Shown in pieces: positions 40,459-48,778 of a stretch of 64,000 nt of DNA. Position 1 is the stretch's first letter, and every line of letters begins with the position of its first letter. Both the position numbers and the translations under genes were made by a program. The DNA is from Vibrio xiamenensis. GTDB taxonomy: Bacteria; Pseudomonadota; Gammaproteobacteria; Enterobacterales; Vibrionaceae. A model generated the notes under the pieces. That model saw nothing but the letters and a program-made list of their open reading frames with translations. It searched no databases and was not told the DNA's origin. The stretch lies in the NCBI RefSeq assembly GCF_900100015.1, contig NZ_FNDD01000001.1:186001-250000 (forward strand), given 5' to 3'.

Positions 40459-41340
40459 ATGACAGTCACACCGACCCAAGTTCGATTTTGTCACCAAACG
40501 TGGCAACTCAATGCTAAGGTTCAATACATTGATCGTCAGCCAAATTATTGTGATGTGGTTACCGATATTACGCCATTTCATCCTGTGAGCCATATTTGGC
40601 CTGATCATCCGGCAGACAAAGGAACCATCTCTTTAGGTACACAAGCTTATTCGGTCACAGATTGTCTGGTTGGTGCTTATCACTCCGACAGCGCGACGTT
40701 CCAAGTCGGTGAACAGATCAGTGTAAAAAGAGATACACCGGGATGGGCGTTTTTGGTGGTACATCGTATCGAAATAGTAGATTGTGCTATTAAAGTAGGT
40801 GATGAAGTAGAATTGACTGTGGAGAAACCCTACCAACAGGCACTGAGTCGCGGTCATAGCGCTGGGCACATTGCTTATTTGGCGCTCAACAAAGTACTTG
40901 AACAGTCATTCTGGCGCAAAGATGCTGATAGAAAAGACACGTTAGGTCACCGGGATTTCAACAGTTATGCTCAGCAAACCAGCTTTGTGAGCGCAGATTG
41001 TTGTATTGATAATTACCGTTTAGGTAAGACGCTACGTAAGCGTGGCCTCAATACAGCAGAGATGCTTGAACAATTGCCATTGATTGAAAACGAATTAAAT
41101 CAGCAGTTTAAGTCTTGGGTTGAATCAGGTACGGCAGTCAATATGCGCTGTGAAGGGGAGTGTTTGACCGATTCACGCTATTGGGAATGTGACTTGGGGA
41201 CTGAGGGTAAAGCGATTATTCCTTGCGGTGGCACTCACATTGAATCCCTTGCTGAGCTCGGTGAGTACCAAGTTGAACTTAAGCGAATAGATGACCAAAC
41301 TATCGAAATGCACACCCATGTAAATGGCTCATCGCATTAA
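40459..41340 (+). CDS. alanyl-tRNA editing (AlaX-like) protein
   Basis: 293 residues. The zinc-site motifs of the threonyl/alanyl-tRNA second additional domain are present: SRGHSAGHIAY (HxxxH, about 134-138) and IPCGGTHIESLAELG (CxxxH). An N-terminal beta-barrel part precedes them, as in freestanding AlaX proteins. Expected role: hydrolysis of misacylated tRNA-Ala (Ser or Gly) in trans. No operon partner: der ends with a terminator and a 350-bp gap follows. Substrate specificity cannot be told from sequence alone. Confidence 0.88.
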   Translation: MTVTPTQVRFCHQTWQLNAKVQYIDRQPNYCDVVTDITPFHPVSHIWPDHPADKGTISLGTQAYSVTDCLVGAYHSDSATFQVGEQISVKRDTPGWAFLVVHRIEIVDCAIKVGDEVELTVEKPYQQALSRGHSAGHIAYLALNKVLEQSFWRKDADRKDTLGHRDFNSYAQQTSFVSADCCIDNYRLGKTLRKRGLNTAEMLEQLPLIENELNQQFKSWVESGTAVNMRCEGECLTDSRYWECDLGTEGKAIIPCGGTHIESLAELGEYQVELKRIDDQTIEMHTHVNGSSH

Positions 41341-41479
41341 GTGATCTTTTTATTAAATTCTAATTTCTTACCTAAAAATATAAAAATTGGTTTTTTATAT
41401 TGTTTAAAATCCAAAGACAGCACATGTAACTTATGCTTTCGGTATGTGGTTATATAAAAATTCTTTTAAGGGGTGATCG

Positions 41480-41602
41480 CTGAACACGGAGTCTTTTGCA
41501 TTCGATCTGGAAATGATCTTTTTTGATCTCAATAATCGAAGAGTGAAAATTGGCGCGATGGCATTACTGTGTAAGTTACTGGGAATTATAGCGGCTGAAT
41601 AG
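41480..41602 (+). CDS. possible 40-residue small protein with CTG start
   Basis: AAGGGG at 41468-41473 sits six bases before a CTG that opens 40 codons: (M)NTESFAFDLEMIFFDLNN, then RRVKIGAMALLCKLLGIIAAE. The C-terminal half is amphipathic to hydrophobic. A TATATA -10-like element lies just upstream near 41451. Non-ATG/GTG/TTG starts are rare, and an internal ATG (41513) could be used instead. I do not recognise the product. It might also be a decayed gene start or chance. Confidence 0.3.
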   Translation: MNTESFAFDLEMIFFDLNNRRVKIGAMALLCKLLGIIAAE

Positions 41603-41618
41603 GTGATCATGACGTGAG

Positions 41619-41634
41619 TGTGATTAAGATCAAT
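41619..41634 (+). promoter_or_regulatory. CRP/FNR-type site upstream of yfgJ
   Basis: TGTGATTAAGATCAAT fits the CRP left half (TGTGA) and right half TCA, and also the FNR pattern TTGAT-N4-ATCAA at 9 of 10 positions. It lies 57-72 bp before the yfgJ ATG. Confidence 0.5.
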
Positions 41635-41690
41635 GTGATGCAGAAGGTCACGCGTTTACGATCGTGTCAGTTGTATTGAGGAGAGAAAAC

Positions 41691-41918
41691 ATGAGTGACA
41701 ACATTTGCCCAAGCTGCAACCAAGAACTTGAGTGGGATTCGGGGTATGTTTGCCGTCAATGTGACCAGCGCTATCGTAAAATCGCTCATTGCCCAGAATG
41801 CGGTCATGAACTTGAAAAGCTGCAAGCGTGCGGAGCGGCGAGTTATTTCTGCAATACCTGTAATGAGCTGAAATCTAAATCTCGGCTGCAATTTGAATTT
41901 GTTGCGCTAAGCGAGTAG
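41691..41918 (+). CDS. yfgJ: zinc-ribbon protein YfgJ
   Basis: 75 residues from ATG 41691 with a GAGGAG ribosome site. Three CxxC/CxxxC pairs (CPSC, CRQC, CPEC) plus CNTC make two zinc ribbons, aligning with E. coli YfgJ (ALCPDCHQPLQVLKACGAVDYFC compared with AHCPECGHELEKLQACGAASYFC). Cytoplasmic, function unknown. It sits convergent to xseA, in the same neighbourhood as in E. coli (der/xseA/guaB). Confidence 0.9.
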   Translation: MSDNICPSCNQELEWDSGYVCRQCDQRYRKIAHCPECGHELEKLQACGAASYFCNTCNELKSKSRLQFEFVALSE

Positions 41919-41928
41919 CTGCGATACA

Positions 41929-43251
41929 TCAGTCGACGGTCGAGCGTACTTCACCGTTTGCTAGGCGAGTAACCAAGTGGTCTCCGCGGCTTAACTGGCT
42001 CGCATCGGTGATCACATTACCTTGGCTATCTTGGGTGATTGAATAGCCACGCTTGAGGGTTGCCAGTGGGCTGACGGCATCAAGCTTTTCTGCGGCCAAA
42101 GCGAGTTGATGTTCACGATTGAGCAATTGGCGCTTAATCGCTTCTTGCAGACGATGCTGGCTACGCTCTAGATGATTATGCTGCTGATTGAGCTGATGGA
42201 CAGGGGAGTGCAGTTGCAGCGCGTGCTCCTGACGCTGAATTTTTTGGCGTTGCCGTTCAATACGCAGGTTCATCGCACGTGACAAACGGATTTGCAGTTC
42301 ATCAAGTTGCTGCGCTTGTTGAATTAAGCGCTGACTAGGATGTTGGCGCTCCAAGCGATGCGACAACATGTCTAGGCGATGTTGCTGCTTAGAAAAATAG
42401 TGCAATACACTGCTGGTTAAATTCTGTTGTCGTTGACTAAAAGCCTGTTGTTTATGGCTATTGTCACGGCTGACCAGTTCTGCTGCCGCCGAAGGTGTTG
42501 GCGCGCGCATATCAGCGACAAAGTCGGCGATGGTGACATCCACTTCATGACCCACAGCACTGATAATTGGAATTTGGCTGGCGGCGATGGTGCGGGCAAC
42601 GATTTCGTTGTTGAAGCACCACAAATCTTCTAGTGAACCACCGCCACGACCAACGATTAACACATCACACTCATTGCGTGCGTTAGCGCGTCCAATCGCT
42701 TGAGCAATTTGAATTGCGGCTTCTTCACCTTGAACCATGGTCGGGTAGATAACTACGGGCAAACTCGGATCGCGGCGCTTGAGTACATCTAAAATATCAT
42801 ACAGCGCAGCACCGGTTTTGGAGGTAATGACGCCAACACGTTGTGGATGCTCTGGAAGAGGGCGCTTACTCGCCTGGGCAAATAAACCCTCTGCTGCCAA
42901 CTTCATCTTTAGCTCATCAAATTGCTGCTGCAGTCGACCGTCACCTTCCGGTTGCATGGATTCGACAATTAACTGGTAGTCACCACGAGGTTCGTACAAG
43001 GATAAGCGCGCTTTGACTAACACTTGATTGCCCGCTTTGGGCTTAAAAGTGACACGACGATTATTGCCTTTGAACATCGCACATTTGACCTGTGCTAGGC
43101 TGTCTTTGAGGGTGAAGTACCAGTGGCCAGAAACCGGCGCAGAGAAGTTGGAGATTTCGCCAACCAACCAAACAATTCCCATTTCATTCTCTAGCAATAA
43201 GCGAACTTCGGCATTTAAACGCGAAACGGTGAAGATATTTTGATTGGTCAT
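41929..43251 (-). CDS. xseA: exodeoxyribonuclease VII large subunit
   Basis: 440 residues from ATG 43251 ([24 protein letters not shown]); 21 further in-frame codons upstream lack homology. N-terminal OB-fold (about 1-105), catalytic domain with [84 protein letters not shown], then a long coiled coil (about 270-400) that binds XseB. It degrades single-stranded DNA with the small subunit, which is not in this window. Divergent from guaB. Confidence 0.96.
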   Translation of the reverse strand: MTNQNIFTVSRLNAEVRLLLENEMGIVWLVGEISNFSAPVSGHWYFTLKDSLAQVKCAMFKGNNRRVTFKPKAGNQVLVKARLSLYEPRGDYQLIVESMQPEGDGRLQQQFDELKMKLAAEGLFAQASKRPLPEHPQRVGVITSKTGAALYDILDVLKRRDPSLPVVIYPTMVQGEEAAIQIAQAIGRANARNECDVLIVGRGGGSLEDLWCFNNEIVARTIAASQIPIISAVGHEVDVTIADFVADMRAPTPSAAAELVSRDNSHKQQAFSQRQQNLTSSVLHYFSKQQHRLDMLSHRLERQHPSQRLIQQAQQLDELQIRLSRAMNLRIERQRQKIQRQEHALQLHSPVHQLNQQHNHLERSQHRLQEAIKRQLLNREHQLALAAEKLDAVSPLATLKRGYSITQDSQGNVITDASQLSRGDHLVTRLANGEVRSTVD

Positions 43252-43349
43252 AATATGATGGGCTAATTCCGAAGACGTGAGTATGGAAATTAGCGGCAAT
43301 ATAATACATATCAAGGGGTAGAATGCAAATAAAATCTACAAAAATGTGT

Positions 43350-43365
43350 AGCCAAGCGATTGCGT
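43350..43365. promoter_or_regulatory. PurR box before guaB
   Basis: AGCCAAGCGATTGCGT; its reverse complement matches ACGCAAACGTTTGCGT at 12 of 16 positions. It overlaps the expected -35 region of the TATAAT at 43372. Confidence 0.62.
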
Positions 43366-43371
43366 TCGCCG

Positions 43372-43377
43372 TATAAT
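43372..43377 (+). promoter_or_regulatory. -10 element of the guaB promoter
   Basis: Perfect TATAAT followed by a C-rich discriminator, with the start codon about 90 bp downstream. Confidence 0.65.
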
Positions 43378-43468
43378 CCCACCGCAATATCTAATCCAAA
43401 TGTCTTTATTATGCGAAACGATAAAGCTTGGGTTAACTCTTTTAAACTCTTGTTGTGAGATATTGCAA

Positions 43469-44932
43469 ATGTTAAGAATTGCCAAAGAAGCGCTGACTTT
43501 CGACGACGTCCTACTCGTACCAGCACACTCCACCGTTCTCCCAAATACAGCTGATCTTCGCACTCGGCTGACCAAAAATATTTCTCTGAATATTCCAATG
43601 ATTTCTGCGTCGATGGACACGGTGACTGAAGCTCGCCTTGCTATCGCACTGGCTCAGGAAGGTGGTATTGGCTTCATTCATAAAAACATGTCGATTGAAC
43701 AACAAGCGGCTGAAGTCAGTAAAGTTAAGAAATTCGAAGCTGGTGTGGTAACTGATCCGGTTACCGTTAACCCTGAAGCGACCATCGCGGATGTGGTAGC
43801 CCTTACCGAAAAACATGGCTTTGCAGGTTTCCCTGTTGTCACTGAAAGCAATGAGCTTGTTGGTATCATTACTGGTCGTGACGTACGTTTTGTGACTGAC
43901 CTAAACAAGAAAGTCTCTTCAGTGATGACGCCAAAAGAGCGCCTCGCTTCAGTAAATGAAGGGGCAACTCGCGCAGAAGTTCAGGAAAAAATGCACGAAG
44001 CTCGCGTTGAGAAAGTACTGGTTGTGAATGATGAATTCCAATTGACCGGTATGATCACCGCAAAAGATTTCCACAAAGCAGAACGTAAGCCAAACGCATG
44101 TAAAGATGAGCGTGGTCGTCTTCGTGTTGGCGCTGCCGTTGGTGCAGGCGCTGGTAACGAAGAGCGCGTTGCTGCTCTAGTTGAAGCTGGCGTTGACGTA
44201 CTGTTAATCGACTCTTCTCACGGCCATTCAGAAGGCGTGCTGCAACGTATCCGTGATACTCGCGCAGCGTATCCAAACCTTGATATCATCGGTGGTAACG
44301 TTGCAACTGGCGCTGGCGCGAAAGCGTTGATCGAAGCGGGCGTGAGCGCTGTTAAAGTGGGTATCGGCCCTGGTTCTATCTGTACTACTCGTATCGTTAC
44401 AGGTGTCGGTGTTCCACAAATCACTGCGATTGCGGATGCGGCTGAAGTTGCAAACGAATTTGATATTCCAGTTATTGCTGACGGTGGTATCCGTTTCTCT
44501 GGCGATATTTGTAAAGCGATCGTTGCTGGCGCATCTTGTGTGATGGTTGGCTCTATGTTTGCTGGTACCGAAGAAGCACCAGGTGAAGTTATTCTTTACA
44601 ACGGTCGTTCTTACAAATCATACCGCGGCATGGGTTCACTTGGCGCTATGTCTCAAGGTTCTTCTGACCGTTACTTCCAAACCGATAACGCGGCAGACAA
44701 ATTGGTACCTGAAGGTATTGAAGGTCGTATCGCTTATAAAGGTCGTCTTAAAGAGATCGTTCACCAACAAATGGGTGGTCTACGCTCAAGCATGGGTCTT
44801 ACTGGCTCTGCTACGATTGAAATTATGCGCACCAAAGCGGAGTTCGTACGTATTTCTGGCGCAGGCATGCAAGAGTCGCATGTCCACGATGTTCAGATTA
44901 CCAAAGAAGCACCGAACTACCGTTTGGGCTAA
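43469..44932 (+). CDS. guaB: IMP dehydrogenase
   Basis: 487 residues from ATG 43469 ([21 protein letters not shown]); the upstream in-frame extension is not conserved. TIM barrel interrupted by two CBS domains (about 93-205: [19 protein letters not shown] and [20 protein letters not shown]). The catalytic loop Cys lies in [17 protein letters not shown], and the phosphate site is [15 protein letters not shown]. It oxidises IMP to XMP, feeding guaA next door. PurR-box and TATAAT upstream. Confidence 0.98.
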   Translation: MLRIAKEALTFDDVLLVPAHSTVLPNTADLRTRLTKNISLNIPMISASMDTVTEARLAIALAQEGGIGFIHKNMSIEQQAAEVSKVKKFEAGVVTDPVTVNPEATIADVVALTEKHGFAGFPVVTESNELVGIITGRDVRFVTDLNKKVSSVMTPKERLASVNEGATRAEVQEKMHEARVEKVLVVNDEFQLTGMITAKDFHKAERKPNACKDERGRLRVGAAVGAGAGNEERVAALVEAGVDVLLIDSSHGHSEGVLQRIRDTRAAYPNLDIIGGNVATGAGAKALIEAGVSAVKVGIGPGSICTTRIVTGVGVPQITAIADAAEVANEFDIPVIADGGIRFSGDICKAIVAGASCVMVGSMFAGTEEAPGEVILYNGRSYKSYRGMGSLGAMSQGSSDRYFQTDNAADKLVPEGIEGRIAYKGRLKEIVHQQMGGLRSSMGLTGSATIEIMRTKAEFVRISGAGMQESHVHDVQITKEAPNYRLG

Positions 44933-44944
44933 GGAATAAAGCCA

Positions 44945-44960
44945 ACGTAAACGTTTGCTT
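44945..44960. promoter_or_regulatory. PurR box between guaB and guaA
   Basis: ACGTAAACGTTTGCTT matches the PurR consensus ACGCAAACGTTTGCGT at 14 of 16 positions, better than the box before guaB. Confidence 0.7.
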
Positions 44961-44979
44961 TTTCTTGAAGCCTTAAAGT

Positions 44980-45005
44980 GAGGCGGGTAAACTCGCCTCC
45001 GTTTT
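44980..45005 (+). terminator. hairpin/terminator between guaB and guaA
   Basis: GAGGCG (44980-44985) pairs with CGCCTC (44994-44999), then CGTTTTC. The T tract is short; it could be an intercistronic attenuator. Confidence 0.6.
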
Positions 45006-45033
45006 CATCACTTAGCTAATAAGATTGCCCAAA

Positions 45034-46584
45034 ATGACGAAAAATATTCATGACCAACGTATTCTGATCCTTGATTTTGGTTCTCAGTATACGCAGCTTG
45101 TTGCTCGCCGTGTTCGTGAAATCGGTGTGTATTGTGAACTTTGGAGCTGGGACGTAGAAGAAGCGGACATCCGTGAATTCAATCCAGACGGCATCATCCT
45201 TTCTGGCGGTCCAGAAAGTGTCACTGAACTTAACTCACCTCGTGCACCTCAATACGTGTTTGACTCAGGTGTTCCTGTACTTGGTGTGTGCTACGGCATG
45301 CAAACCATGGCTGAACAGCTTGGCGGTAAAGTTGCTGGTTCTAACGAGCGTGAATTTGGTTACGCGCAAGTACAAGTAAACGAATGTTCGCTGTTTAAAG
45401 ATCTTGAAGGCGTACAAGATGTATGGATGAGCCACGGCGATAAAGTGGTTGAGATTCCGGCTGATTTCATCAAAGTGGGTTCAACGGACACTTGTCCTTA
45501 CGCGGCAATGGCCAACGAAGAGAAAAAATACTTCGGCGTTCAGTTCCACCCAGAAGTGACTCACACTAAGCAAGGCTTACAAATGCTGGAGAACTTTGTT
45601 CTTGGCGTCTGTGGTTGTGAGCGTCTTTGGACTTCAGAATCGATCATCGAAGATGCAGTTGCTCGTATTAAAGAGCAAGTTGGCGATGACGAAGTGATTC
45701 TTGGTCTGTCAGGCGGTGTTGACTCGTCTGTTGTGGCAATGCTGGTTCACCGCGCGATTGGCGATCGCCTAACCTGTGTATTCGTTGATAACGGCTTGCT
45801 ACGTCTAAATGAAGCTGAGCAAGTTATGGACATGTTCGGCGATAAATTCGGTTTGAATATTGTTCACGTGGATGCAGAAGAGCGTTTCTTGAAAGCGCTT
45901 GAAGGCAAATCTGACCCTGAAGTCAAACGTAAAACCATTGGTCATGTGTTTGTTGAAGTGTTCGATGAAGAATCGAAGAAACTGGAGAACGCGAAATGGT
46001 TAGCTCAGGGTACTATCTATCCAGATGTGATTGAATCTGCAGCATCAAAAACTGGTAAAGCGCACGTGATTAAGTCACACCATAACGTTGGCGGTCTGCC
46101 AGACGATATGGAAATGGGCTTGGTTGAACCGCTACGCGAACTGTTTAAAGATGAAGTGCGTAAGATTGGTCTTGAACTTGGTTTGCCATACAACATGCTT
46201 TATCGCCACCCGTTCCCGGGTCCTGGCCTAGGTGTACGTGTACTTGGCGAAATCAAGAAAGAGTACTGCGATCTATTGCGTCGCGCTGACGCGATCTTCA
46301 TCGAAGAGCTTCACGCTGCTGATTTGTACAACAAAGTATCGCAAGCCTTTACTGTGTTCTTGCCTGTACGTTCGGTTGGCGTAATGGGTGATGGCCGTAA
46401 ATACGATTGGGTTGTATCACTGCGCGCAGTGGAAACCATCGACTTTATGACCGCGCACTGGGCACACCTACCATACGATTTCTTAGGTCGTGTATCGAAC
46501 CGTATCATCAACGAAGTCGATGGTATTTCACGTGTGGTTTACGATATCTCTGGTAAGCCACCAGCGACTATTGAGTGGGAATAA
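45034..46584 (+). CDS. guaA: GMP synthase (glutamine-hydrolysing)
   Basis: 516 residues from ATG 45034 ([33 protein letters not shown]...). Class I glutamine amidotransferase domain with nucleophile Cys in GVCYGMQTM and His/Glu in [12 protein letters not shown]. The ATP pyrophosphatase domain has the PP-loop [15 protein letters not shown]. The C-terminal dimerisation domain ends [17 protein letters not shown]. It aminates XMP to GMP. A terminator follows. Confidence 0.98.
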   Translation: MTKNIHDQRILILDFGSQYTQLVARRVREIGVYCELWSWDVEEADIREFNPDGIILSGGPESVTELNSPRAPQYVFDSGVPVLGVCYGMQTMAEQLGGKVAGSNEREFGYAQVQVNECSLFKDLEGVQDVWMSHGDKVVEIPADFIKVGSTDTCPYAAMANEEKKYFGVQFHPEVTHTKQGLQMLENFVLGVCGCERLWTSESIIEDAVARIKEQVGDDEVILGLSGGVDSSVVAMLVHRAIGDRLTCVFVDNGLLRLNEAEQVMDMFGDKFGLNIVHVDAEERFLKALEGKSDPEVKRKTIGHVFVEVFDEESKKLENAKWLAQGTIYPDVIESAASKTGKAHVIKSHHNVGGLPDDMEMGLVEPLRELFKDEVRKIGLELGLPYNMLYRHPFPGPGLGVRVLGEIKKEYCDLLRRADAIFIEELHAADLYNKVSQAFTVFLPVRSVGVMGDGRKYDWVVSLRAVETIDFMTAHWAHLPYDFLGRVSNRIINEVDGISRVVYDISGKPPATIEWE

Positions 46585-46602
46585 TTTCCTAACCGTATAA
46601 AT

Positions 46603-46629
46603 AAAAGCCTCGCTAGTCGAGGCTTTTTT
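46603..46629 (+). terminator. Rho-independent terminator after guaA
   Basis: AAGCCTCG (46605-46612), CGAGGCTT (46618-46625), then TTTT. Confidence 0.93.
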
Positions 46630-46839
46630 GTGGCTAAAAAACATCAAAATTCATTGAGTTTGTAGGCTTTTTCAGTGATTTTGTATTGATTGAGCGACAA
46701 AGTTTTTTATGTGGTTTTTATGCTTTTAATTATTTAAAAGTGAAAACTTAGTTTTTGAAAATGAGAGCTATCTTTTATTTTTACCTTGATTAAAATTCGC
46801 GCGTAATTTTTATCCACATTTTTGAAAAGGGCTCAATCG

Positions 46840-47433
46840 ATGTCGACTAAACTGGCCAATCCAGCACCGCTAGGTCTTATGGGATTTGGTATGACTACCA
46901 TTCTACTTAATATCCACAACGCTGGATTTTTCCCAATGGATTCAATGATCCTTGCAATGGGTATCTTCTACGGCGGCCTTAGCCAAGTGATTGTCGGTAT
47001 CATGTGCTTTAAGCGTGGTGATACTTTCGGTACTACGGCGTTTACTTCTTACGGCTTGTTCTGGCTGACTTTGGTTGGCTTGATTGTTATGCCATACATG
47101 GGTCTTCCTGCAAGCCCTGCACACTTCATGGGTTGGTACTTAGCTCTTTGGGGTATCTTCACTGGCTTTATGTTCATTGGTACTTTCTGCTACCCAGTGG
47201 CAAAGCGCGTGGTATTTGGTTCACTGACCATTCTATTTGCGCTACTTGCAGCTCGTGACTTTACAGGTAGCGGTGCAATTGGCTTTACTGCGGGTATCGT
47301 CGGTATCTTCTGTGGTGCAAGTGCGATCTACTTTGCAATGGCGCAAGTACTAAACAATGAATTTGGCCGTACCGTTCTGCCTGTTGGCGCTAAGAAGCCA
47401 GCTGCAGTTAACGCACAAACGGTTACTGCATAA
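46840..47433 (+). CDS. acetate/succinate transporter, GPR1/FUN34/YaaH (SatP) family
   Basis: 197 residues from ATG 46840 (AAAAGGG upstream). The family signature NPAPLGLMGFGMTT opens the protein, followed by six predicted membrane helices and a short Lys/Ala tail. SatP-type proteins are proton-coupled acetate/succinate carriers in the inner membrane. Single gene with its own terminator and a 210-bp AT-rich upstream region; it looks unrelated to the gua genes before it. Confidence 0.92.
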   Translation: MSTKLANPAPLGLMGFGMTTILLNIHNAGFFPMDSMILAMGIFYGGLSQVIVGIMCFKRGDTFGTTAFTSYGLFWLTLVGLIVMPYMGLPASPAHFMGWYLALWGIFTGFMFIGTFCYPVAKRVVFGSLTILFALLAARDFTGSGAIGFTAGIVGIFCGASAIYFAMAQVLNNEFGRTVLPVGAKKPAAVNAQTVTA

Positions 47434-47480
47434 TTGCATTTCGATAGCGCGTATCAACGTGTTATCAGCATCAATACTTA

Positions 47481-47505
47481 AAGCGAGCTTAGGCTCGCTT
47501 TTTTT
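47481..47505 (+). terminator. Rho-independent terminator after the SatP-like gene
   Basis: AAGCGAGC (47481-47488), loop TTAG, GCTCGCTT (47493-47500), then T5. Confidence 0.94.
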
Positions 47506-47693
47506 GCGCGTAGGTTTTTGTTTAATGCTGTCACTGTGAGGCGTTGACGCAGTGTTTGCGCGTTTTATTGTTGAGATCATCTACGCTTTTTCACCCTAAC
47601 CGCATGCAATTCACGCTTATCTAATTTTTCGTTCGAGGTTCTATTTTACACTCGCATCTAACCTCCTAATTCGCTAAGCACAGGAATTGCCGA

Positions 47694-48689
47694 ATGAAAA
47701 TCATACATGCGCTAAAGAGCGTTCTGCTGTTTGCGATGCTTTCTGTAATGGCATCTCAGTTTGCACTGGCAAAAACCAGTGACCCACTACCTTCTTGGAA
47801 TGATGGCCCGACCAAAACGGCAATTTTGCAGTTTATGGATAAAGTGACCGATGAGCACTCCGACCAATATGTGCCGCTTGATGAACGTGTTGCGACGTTT
47901 GATAACGACGGTACCTTGTGGTCTGAGAAGCCGATGTATTTTCAAATTTTGTTTGCCTTTGACCGAGTAAAAGCACTTGCACCATCACACCCTGAGTGGA
48001 AAACCACCAAACCCTTTTCACTGGTGTTGAATAATGAGTTGGACAAACTCACTGGCGAAGATGCGCTTAAAATTGTCGCTGCAACTCATACCGGGATGAC
48101 CAGTGATGAGTTCGACAAGCAAGTGAAAGAGTGGATTGCTACCGCTAAACATCCGTTAACCGGCAAACCGTATACCGATATGGTGTTTCAGCCAATGCTG
48201 GAGCTGTTGAATTATTTTCGCAGTAATGGCTTTAAAACCTACATCGTTTCGGGCGGCGGCAATGCATTTATGCGCGCTTGGGTGACGCCTGTTTACAATA
48301 TTCCACCAGAGCAGGTGATTGGCACTCGTCTTTCGGCAGAGATGCGTGAAGTGGATGGCAAGATGCAGATGTGGCGTTTGCCTGAAGTCAGCGTGAATAA
48401 CGATAAAGAAGTCAAACCGGTTGAGATCTATCAGGCGATTGGTCGTCGCCCGGTGGCAGCGTTTGGGAACTCTGACGGTGATTTAGCGATGCTGCAATGG
48501 ACGATGTCGGGTGACGGTGCTCGTCTTGCGATGTATGTTCACCACACTGATGATAAGCGTGAATGGAAGTACGATCGCTTCTCATCAGTTGGCAAGCTTG
48601 ATAAAGGACTTGATGAAGCACAAAGCAAAGGCTGGTTGATTGCCGATATGAAAAACGATTGGAAACAGATCTACCCAAGCGATAAATAG
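47694..48689 (+). CDS. periplasmic HAD-superfamily phosphatase
   Basis: 331 residues. Signal peptide (1-26, cleavage after FALA), then a HAD fold: motif I FDNDGTLW with nucleophile D70 and D72, motif II TYIVSGGGNAFM, motif III/IV FGNSDGDLAMLQW. This resembles phosphoserine-phosphatase-like secreted acid phosphatases rather than cytoplasmic SerB. Substrate unknown; likely a non-specific organic phosphate hydrolase in the periplasm. No Pho box was seen in the 260-bp upstream gap. Single gene between two terminators. Confidence 0.85.
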   Translation: MKIIHALKSVLLFAMLSVMASQFALAKTSDPLPSWNDGPTKTAILQFMDKVTDEHSDQYVPLDERVATFDNDGTLWSEKPMYFQILFAFDRVKALAPSHPEWKTTKPFSLVLNNELDKLTGEDALKIVAATHTGMTSDEFDKQVKEWIATAKHPLTGKPYTDMVFQPMLELLNYFRSNGFKTYIVSGGGNAFMRAWVTPVYNIPPEQVIGTRLSAEMREVDGKMQMWRLPEVSVNNDKEVKPVEIYQAIGRRPVAAFGNSDGDLAMLQWTMSGDGARLAMYVHHTDDKREWKYDRFSSVGKLDKGLDEAQSKGWLIADMKNDWKQIYPSDK

Positions 48690-48708
48690 TTAAACCGCTA
48701 TCAATGAG

Positions 48709-48738
48709 AAAGGGTTAGCCATTGGCTAACCCTTTTTT
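48709..48738. terminator. strong terminator, probably bidirectional
   Basis: AAAGGGTTAGCC (48709-48720), loop ATT, GGCTAACCCTTT (48724-48735) plus T. It lies between the HAD gene and the convergent AGCS gene. Confidence 0.92.
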
Positions 48739-48778
48739 ATATCTCGAGATTAATCTGTGAATTTAATTCGTCTAGGTA

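Larger units (their letters stand above)
41341..41690. other. 350-bp region dense in GATC (Dam) sites
   Basis: GATC occurs at 41343, 41475, 41504, 41515, 41525, 41605, 41628 and 41660: eight in 321 bp, seven of them within 189 bp, against about one expected per 256 bp. The region also contains a possible 40-codon ORF (41480-41602) and a CRP/FNR-type site. Confidence 0.7.

Noticed and set aside
41513..41602. Shorter version of the small ORF from an internal ATG
   Set aside because: The ribosome site for this ATG is too close; the CTG at 41480 is better placed. Neither is proven.
48709..48738. Hairpin considered as an attachment site or repeat element
   Set aside because: Stem, short loop and T run identify it as a terminator between convergent genes.
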